In this document: positions 59,743 through 64,000 of the stretch, in pieces
How the letters are laid out: every line of letters begins with the position of its first letter
Numbering within the stretch: the stretch's first letter is position 1
Assembly: GCF_018918045.1 (NCBI RefSeq)
Contig: NZ_JAHLPU010000051.1
Coordinates: 1 to 64,000 of the forward strand
DNA from: Pseudoflavonifractor sp. MSJ-30
GTDB lineage: Bacteria; Bacillota; Clostridia; Oscillospirales; Oscillospiraceae
Reading direction: 5' to 3'
Length of the DNA: 64,000 nucleotides
Position numbers and translations under genes: made by a program
The notes under the pieces: model-generated
What the model saw: the letters and a program-made list of their open reading frames with translations, nothing else
What the model was told of the DNA's origin: nothing
Database searches by the model: none

Positions 59743-59771
59743 ACTATACCCCACATCCGTGGTTTTGTCAA
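59743..59771 (-). promoter_or_regulatory. Antisense RNA promoter
   Basis: On the minus strand TTGACA (59766-59771), 17-bp spacer, TATAGT (59743-59748). No protein start follows it. Confidence 0.75.
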
Positions 59772-59870
59772 CATCCCCGCCCATCGGGGCACCCTCCGTA
59801 AGGAAGGTGCCCCAAGGTGGCTCTTGTATCTCAGTTTAATAAGTTTTCGGAAACGGTGTAACCCTTGCGG

Positions 59871-60521
59871 CTATGCCGTTTTCTCTTTGTTGCGCTGGGT
59901 GAGGTGCTGCTGGAAGGCTTCTTCCATTTCCTCTGGGGTTAGCTCGTGGAGGATACCCACGCCGCCGTAATAGATGTCCAAAAGCTGCACCCGCTTGCTG
60001 TCAAGGTATCTGGGCGCATACACCACGATTTTGTCCACGAACTCGTGGATCAGCTCCGGGGTCAGGGTCTTCAGCTCTGTGACCTGTTTGACTTTCTGGA
60101 TGAACCGCTGCAAGCTCTCGGTCTTATCCGTTTCGATTTCCAGATACGCCTGCATCTCCGGGACGGCAGCCTTCAGCGTTTTCTGCTCCTCCTCATAGGA
60201 CAGGGACAGAGTGGCGTAGCGCTCGTCAGATAGCTTTCCGCTGGCGTTGTCCTCGTAGATTTTCTGGATCAGGGCATCAATCTCCGCAATGCACTTCTTC
60301 GCCTTGATCAGTTCCCGGCGCTTGGCGGCAAGCAGCTTCTTCTTGTCCTCCGTGTAGCAGTCCATCTGCTTGCGGGCGAACTCCTTCTCAAAGGCCTGCA
60401 CATTCAAGAGAATACGCTGCATACTCTCCAGAACGATCTGCTCCACGACTTTTTCACGGATATAGTGGGCGGTGCAGACCTCGGAGTTCTTGCGGTAGGA
60501 GGAGCAGAAGAAATATGCTTG
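59871..60521 (-). pseudogene. C-terminal fragment of a large serine recombinase
   Basis: One frame from 60521 to 59871 encodes YFFCSSYRKNSEVCTAHYI (the zinc-finger region), a long coiled coil (about 60 residues of K/E-rich helix) and the DUF4368-type end LTPELIHEFVDKIVVYAPR, then QLLDIYYGGVG. The catalytic N-terminal resolvase domain is absent: a stop at 60522-60524 closes the frame upstream. It is the tail of a transposon integrase. The element it belonged to is probably the source of genes to its right. Confidence 0.8.
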
Positions 60522-60547
60522 TTATTCCTGTGGACAGCACCTCTCGG

Positions 60548-60859
60548 TCATAGCGACTTCTTGAAATTGTCATTTTGTCTCCGCTGATTAACGGCGGTCA
60601 TCGTCTCCTTGGCTTCGCTGCGCCTGTCCTCGGAATAGGGAGCGGTCAGCCGGACGGAGAATCGTCGGCGGTCTATCTCGAAGGTCAGGCAGCCGCACTC
60701 GTCATCGTCCGTCAGGCGACAGTGGGAGGGATATTTTGCCGCATACGCCGCCAATCGATTTTTCAGGTCGGTGTTGTAAGTACGGATGGTGACAGCGCTG
60801 CCGGTTTCGTCAAACCATATCTCGGTCAGCTTGTTTTTCTTCTTGATTCCTGTAATCAT
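60548..60859 (-). CDS. Conserved small protein of clostridial mobile elements
   Basis: A 103-residue soluble protein: KLTEIWFDETGSAVTIRTYN, LTDDDECGCLTFEIDRRRFS, APYSEDRRSEAKE. I recall close relatives as uncharacterised cargo of integrative elements; no function is known. ATG 60859 follows GAGGTG at the right distance; an upstream in-frame ATG at 60928 is rejected. It lies next to the recombinase tail. Confidence 0.6.
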   Translation of the reverse strand: MITGIKKKNKLTEIWFDETGSAVTIRTYNTDLKNRLAAYAAKYPSHCRLTDDDECGCLTFEIDRRRFSVRLTAPYSEDRRSEAKETMTAVNQRRQNDNFKKSL

Positions 60860-61373
60860 TTTGAATTTCACCTCATTTCGGATCGCATTTGTAGAAGGCC
60901 CGTTTTTACCGGAAAAAGGCCCGTTCAAGACCGGCAGAATTTAAGGATTTTCTAATGGAAACGCCGTAGACGATGCCGGGGCCGTCCAGCGTTTCTGCAA
61001 AAGGAACTCTGCGAAAATCTGCGGTCTTGACCGTAAAACAGCTTTCCCCATAAATAGGAGAAATCACGGGTGTAAAACGGAACTGTTTCTTGAAAAATTT
61101 GCAGATTGTTTGCCGTTTTCTCCGAATGTCGTTTTTCTATTCCTGCCCCGGAATCTCACCGCAGCGTTGCCTCGCTCACTCCCTGCCGGAGAGGTCATCG
61201 CAAGGTCATATCCCATTCGGACGGTCATTCAGTTTTCAATTTGCCCCTCAATAGGTAGGCAGCAAGAAGGCTCATTTATTAACCCCCTCAATAATAATCA
61301 ACTGGGAACTTTTTTGCCGTTTGCACGAAAAAATTTTGTAAACTTTTTGTGAACGGCGGCTATAACGACAAAA
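60860..61373. other. Gene-free stretch in the mobile-element debris
   Basis: No frame here has a ribosome site or recognisable product, and no promoter stands out. It is probably the remains of the element between the recombinase tail and the small transcription unit at 61.4-61.6 kb. Confidence 0.4.
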
Positions 61374-61450
61374 AGAGCCGGTACACAGCACATCAAATCA
61401 GCGGGAGATGATCTCTCGCCATATCTTTGATGAAACTATGTACCGGCTCT
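61374..61450 (-). terminator. Long imperfect hairpin with a T-tract on the minus strand
   Basis: Arms AGAGCCGGTAC.. and ..GTACCGGCTCT enclose CATCAAA / TTTGATG and a GCG-GAGATGATCTC-CGC core, 77 bp overall. On the minus strand the stem is followed by TTTTTGTCG, so it can terminate the short transcript from 61592. Confidence 0.65.
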
Positions 61451-61451
61451 G

Positions 61452-61556
61452 TTATTCAGAAACCTTCATTGTCTGCTTTTTCCGCCCCGCTGGCAGACTC
61501 AGCAACAGGAGCGGCGCAGCCGCAATCTCTTTTACGGCGGCTGCCTTGTGTTTCAT
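61452..61556 (-). CDS. 34-residue peptide in a small transcription unit
   Basis: The frame encodes MKHKAAAVKEIAAAPLLLL, then SLPAGRKKQTMKVSE. It starts 36 nt after the predicted start point of the promoter at 61599-61628 and stops 2 bp before the hairpin at 61450. A clear ribosome site is not seen, so translation is uncertain; the unit may be a small RNA instead. No family is known to me. Confidence 0.4.
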   Translation of the reverse strand: MKHKAAAVKEIAAAPLLLLSLPAGRKKQTMKVSE

Positions 61557-61598
61557 TTCAGATATTCAGTTGTGGACTCTGCTATGAGAGCAGAATAT

Positions 61599-61628
61599 AG
61601 TATAGCATATAGAACGCTTGTTCGTCAA
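61599..61628 (-). promoter_or_regulatory. Promoter of the small transcription unit
   Basis: On the minus strand TTGACG (61623-61628), 18-bp spacer, TATACT (61599-61604) with TGC before the -10. It lies just past the end of the zinc-ribbon gene. Confidence 0.65.
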
Positions 61629-61631
61629 TGG

Positions 61632-61829
61632 CTATTTCAAGATTGCTGTTTTTTCTGCACGGATATTTTCAATGCTCCCGCACTCAACACAGGTATCGCA
61701 AAGCACTTTTAAGTGCCTGCGTTTTAATTTCTTTTCGTCGCACAGCGGAGTAAATTCGGCAAGCCAAGTTCCTGCCATCAAGTAACCTGTCACCATTTTT
61801 CCGCCGCATTTGCTGCAACAGTTATCCAT
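61632..61829 (-). CDS. Small zinc-ribbon protein
   Basis: A 65-residue protein with CSKCGGKMVTGYLM and CDTCVECGS, two CxxC-type knuckles 37 residues apart, plus an extra Cys at position 30. Resembles DUF6487-type zinc ribbons that label membrane or regulatory proteins. GGAGG precedes ATG 61829. Function unknown. Confidence 0.65.
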   Translation of the reverse strand: MDNCCSKCGGKMVTGYLMAGTWLAEFTPLCDEKKLKRRHLKVLCDTCVECGSIENIRAEKTAILK

Positions 61830-61872
61830 TTTCTCGCCTCCATAGATTTTCTCTCGTCATATAACTTAACAG

Positions 61873-62076
61873 TTATGCCTTTTCTTTTCTGAAAGTAATG
61901 ACAAACGCACCTTTTATCCGTGTGGATGTTGCCATATAATCGTATGTTACAAGCTCCCAGCCGTCAGAAGCTCTCTCGTTTATCATCTTATCCAGCATCA
62001 AAATGTCCTCTGCATTCGCTTTGTCCGAAAACCATTTTGTGCTGACCGTTAAAATCTCTGTTTTGTAAGTATACAT
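61873..62076 (-). CDS. DUF4177 protein
   Basis: A 67-residue protein: YTYKTEILTVSTKWF at the start, INERASDGWELVTYDYM in the middle and FVITFRKEKA at the end, the DUF4177 pattern (compact alpha/beta). AAAAGGAGAAG precedes ATG 62076; a longer frame from 62343 runs over the XRE gene and is rejected. It lies 32 bp downstream of the XRE regulator and is probably co-transcribed. Confidence 0.75.
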   Translation of the reverse strand: MYTYKTEILTVSTKWFSDKANAEDILMLDKMINERASDGWELVTYDYMATSTRIKGAFVITFRKEKA

Positions 62077-62108
62077 AATTATCTTCTCCTTTTGAAACTG
62101 TTGTGATG

Positions 62109-62654
62109 TTAGGTATTTTTCGTTTCGTTTTCCTTGTCCGGCGTTGCCCGATATGCGTGATCCTCCACATATATCATCATGCGGTTGCGCAGTACCACAT
62201 AGAAAAGTATGGCAAGCATACTGCCGATTGCACCTAGAAGCTGATATGCATCGCTTCCTCGCAATTTTTGCACTGTCCATACGATAATGCCAATCCACGC
62301 CACAACGCGCAGTGCAATCGTTGCAATATGTTCTTTCAGCCATTTTTTCTTGAAAAACGCTATCTTTTCTTTCAGCGTAAATGTACTGTTATCCAGTGCA
62401 GTCACAAGATTACTGTCGGCAGCTTTCTTGAAGTCCTCTGTGGCAAGCCGTTCTCCGCTTACAAGTTCGTTGATGCTGACACCGAATTCTTTTGACAGCA
62501 GCGACAGCATTTCCACATTGGGCATATAGTTACCGTTCTCCCAACGGGAAATGGTTTTGTTGGTCACGCCAAGATTTTCTCCGAGCTGCTCCTGCGTCAA
62601 GCATTTCTCTTTCCGCAGAGCAGCTATAAATTTTCCTATCTTAATTTGATCCAT
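62109..62654 (-). CDS. XRE-family regulator with C-terminal membrane helices
   Basis: A 181-residue protein. HTH at about 5-60 (FIAALRKEKCLTQEQLGENLG, VTNKTISRWENGNYMP) and two membrane helices at about 115-135 and 142-160. This is a membrane-linked transcription factor of a kind often placed beside DUF3169 membrane genes. GGAGG with a 10-nt gap precedes ATG 62654; a frame from 62783 is rejected. Confidence 0.82.
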   Translation of the reverse strand: MDQIKIGKFIAALRKEKCLTQEQLGENLGVTNKTISRWENGNYMPNVEMLSLLSKEFGVSINELVSGERLATEDFKKAADSNLVTALDNSTFTLKEKIAFFKKKWLKEHIATIALRVVAWIGIIVWTVQKLRGSDAYQLLGAIGSMLAILFYVVLRNRMMIYVEDHAYRATPDKENETKNT

Positions 62655-62757
62655 TTTTATGTACCTCCGAAGAAAAGTATAGCGCATTTTCCGTAAGAAT
62701 TCTTCCCCACAAACAGCGAATGTGTTGCCCACAAGTAGTGCGGGGTAAGAAATGCAA

Positions 62758-62925
62758 CTATTTTTTCCTCCCGACACAAACAAAAGTCACGGCAAAGCAT
62801 ATTCCTATGCTCAAACCGAACAGAAGCCCCACAACTATGTTGTGCATAGCCACGCCAAAGCAAGCGCCTACACCAATCCCTACGCATAAGCCGCTTATGA
62901 TTTTCAAAATCTTATCTTTCGTCAT
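62758..62925 (-). CDS. Small glycine-rich membrane protein
   Basis: A 55-residue protein of two membrane helices rich in Gly (ISGLCVGIGVGACFGVA, VVGLLFGLSIGICFAV), a Gly-zipper-like pattern. No family recognised. ATG 62925 chosen; the upstream ATG at 62952 is also in frame. It is followed by the XRE gene on the same strand. Confidence 0.55.
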   Translation of the reverse strand: MTKDKILKIISGLCVGIGVGACFGVAMHNIVVGLLFGLSIGICFAVTFVCVGRKK

Positions 62926-62974
62926 TTTTTCGCCTTTTCTAAAGCTCATCACTATTGCAACGATGGCAAGCTGC

Positions 62975-63331
62975 TCAGTCCAATACGATGCCCTTTTTCT
63001 TTCCGTTCTTCTTTCTCGGATACTGCCGAATACGGGTGACGAAATCCAGATTGATAATCTCCAGTTCGCCTGTTTTCTTCTCTATGACCATACCGCCGTC
63101 ATCAATTTCTTTTATCAATCCTTGTACGCTACCGTCATTTGAAGTAATCGTATAAATAATGCATTCTTCTCCGATAAACCGTTTTGCCAATTCTTTCATT
63201 TCAATGTTCTCCTTGTTCTGCAATTTTTGGTTCAAAATATGTCTGATTGCTGCCAATCTCCTTCGCTGCATTATCCGTGGGATAATCACAAGAAGGAACA
63301 GGGCAAGCAAAATGAGGTAAAGACTGTTCAT
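62975..63331 (-). CDS. Membrane-anchored small protein with an SH3-like end (DUF6897-like)
   Basis: A 118-residue protein: one N-terminal membrane helix (about 3-19), a basic linker, then a small beta domain, FIGEECIIYTITSNDGSVQG, LIKEIDDGGMVIEK and NLDFVTRIRQYPRKKNGKK. The beta part resembles a family I recall as DUF6897. Function unknown. It sits between the small membrane protein and DUF3169 genes. Confidence 0.6.
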   Translation of the reverse strand: MNSLYLILLALFLLVIIPRIMQRRRLAAIRHILNQKLQNKENIEMKELAKRFIGEECIIYTITSNDGSVQGLIKEIDDGGMVIEKKTGELEIINLDFVTRIRQYPRKKNGKKKGIVLD

Positions 63332-63354
63332 TTGCGTATTCCTCCCAATTATAT

Positions 63355-64000
63355 TTAGGAGATTTTATTCCCAGCTTTGGAGTAGCGCATTGCCTCCTTG
63401 CAGTACACTGATATATTAACGACCCAGACAAGGCATACCATAAGCGAAGGCAAAAATCCTATATCGAACAAGAGCGCACAGACCGCAAGCACAATCGCCA
63501 AAACCGTGCAGACCACATTTGTTGCGGAGTATGCTTTGAACGCACATTTGCCAATCATAATTTTCTCGGCTTCATCGCAGTCGTCAATCCACTTTTTTTG
63601 AAACCGCATATCATAGACGGATGCTTTCTTTTCGGGATTTGTCTGCTTTGCGGTGTCCACACACTTTTGCTGAATAATAATCGCTTCAGCCATAATTCCG
63701 AAAAAAGCTGCAATGCCAATAAAAAATATAATGGTTCTTTTTTTGTCGTCGAATATTGCAAAACCTCCCGAATAGGACGCCGCAATCAGAAAATAGGAGA
63801 CAATAAGGGCTGCGCTTGTAATCCAAATCACTAAAGACAGTTTTCTGTCAACCGTGTCCGAGATGTCCTCATCCTCACCATCCCACGCAGCAACCAGTTT
63901 CTTTGCGCTTCGATAAATAGGGATGCAGACCACAGGCACGATAAGCGCCAGCACCAGCATTAGCCACGGGGCGAGGTATGTTCCGAAAAACGCTCCCGTT
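63355..64000 (-). CDS. DUF3169 membrane protein, 5' end cut by the window edge
   Basis: The frame is open to the right edge (TGAFFGTYLAPWLM upstream of the first internal ATG at 63960), so the start lies beyond the window. About 214 residues are visible with six membrane helices and a cytoplasmic loop (KKLVAAWDGEDEDISDTVDRK). It matches DUF3169 proteins found beside XRE-type regulators in Firmicutes; function unknown. Confidence 0.65.
   Translation of the reverse strand, partial: TGAFFGTYLAPWLMLVLALIVPVVCIPIYRSAKKLVAAWDGEDEDISDTVDRKLSLVIWITSAALIVSYFLIAASYSGGFAIFDDKKRTIIFFIGIAAFFGIMAEAIIIQQKCVDTAKQTNPEKKASVYDMRFQKKWIDDCDEAEKIMIGKCAFKAYSATNVVCTVLAIVLAVCALLFDIGFLPSLMVCLVWVVNISVYCKEAMRYSKAGNKIS

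Overview
The window reads as a piece of chromosome from a G+C-rich Gram-positive Clostridia bacterium, most likely a gut anaerobe of the Oscillospiraceae/Eubacteriales type. This placement is inference. It rests on strong GGAGG ribosome binding sites, many ATGA start-stop overlaps, lipobox lipoproteins, secreted SH3-repeat proteins, BspA-type leucine-rich repeats, a FeoA-FeoA-FeoB-Cys-rich peptide iron operon, citrate lyase, DUF1934, TnpV, and a DUF4368-type serine recombinase tail. No rRNA, tRNA or CRISPR array is visible. Core genes are G+C-rich. The stretches at about 18.8-20.0 kb, 33-40 kb and 61-64 kb are visibly A/T-richer and look acquired.

Layout, left to right. 0.2-12.6 kb: TrhA-like membrane protein, lysA, a small CBS protein (DarB/CbpB-like), a metallopeptidase lipoprotein, YfcE-type phosphodiesterase, a BceRS-like two-component pair without a transporter, prfC, and a three-gene coupled run ending in a GT-C-like membrane protein and an acyltransferase. 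12.7-18.8 kb: citDEF, PAP2/PlsC lipid enzymes, and a second two-component system. 18.8-21.0 kb: a decayed segment with a toxin/immunity remnant between two copies of one hairpin repeat, a mosaic of intergenic repeats, and a ferredoxin gene joined by deletion to a scrap of hybrid-cluster protein. 21-33 kb: gdhA, the nudix-mnmE-desulfurase operon, a large subtilisin with its own lipoprotein propeptide-like partner, and an operon of an Lgt-like protein with a phosphodiester glycosidase.

33.2-40.2 kb is the most interesting accessory region. A palindromic MITE-like element and an IS982-like transposase lie on the left and a TnpV gene on the right. Between them is a five-gene minus-strand operon: PH/GRAM-like protein, BspA-LRR protein, Ser/Thr kinase with zinc ribbon, VWA (TerY-like) protein and PP2C phosphatase. 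This is a TerY-P-type triad extended by two possible sensor proteins. The phosphatase frame is broken by one base in an A/T homopolymer.

40.3-59.4 kb is again mostly housekeeping: the feo operon with three copies of a TTAGC-N4-GCTAA palindrome in its control region; ddl-murC; a zinc phospholipase-like protein; an operon of a GH42-like protein that has lost both catalytic glutamates followed by thyA, folA and an SGNH protein; two secreted SH3-repeat proteins, one with a GH24 lysozyme domain; and mnmA. mnmE, mnmA and the cysteine desulfurase together supply wobble-uridine tRNA modification. 59.4-64 kb is mobile-element debris and cargo: a 31-residue holin-like type I toxin with an opposing promoter for an antisense RNA, a serine recombinase tail, a small promoter-ORF-terminator unit, and an XRE/DUF4177/DUF3169 cluster that runs off the right edge.
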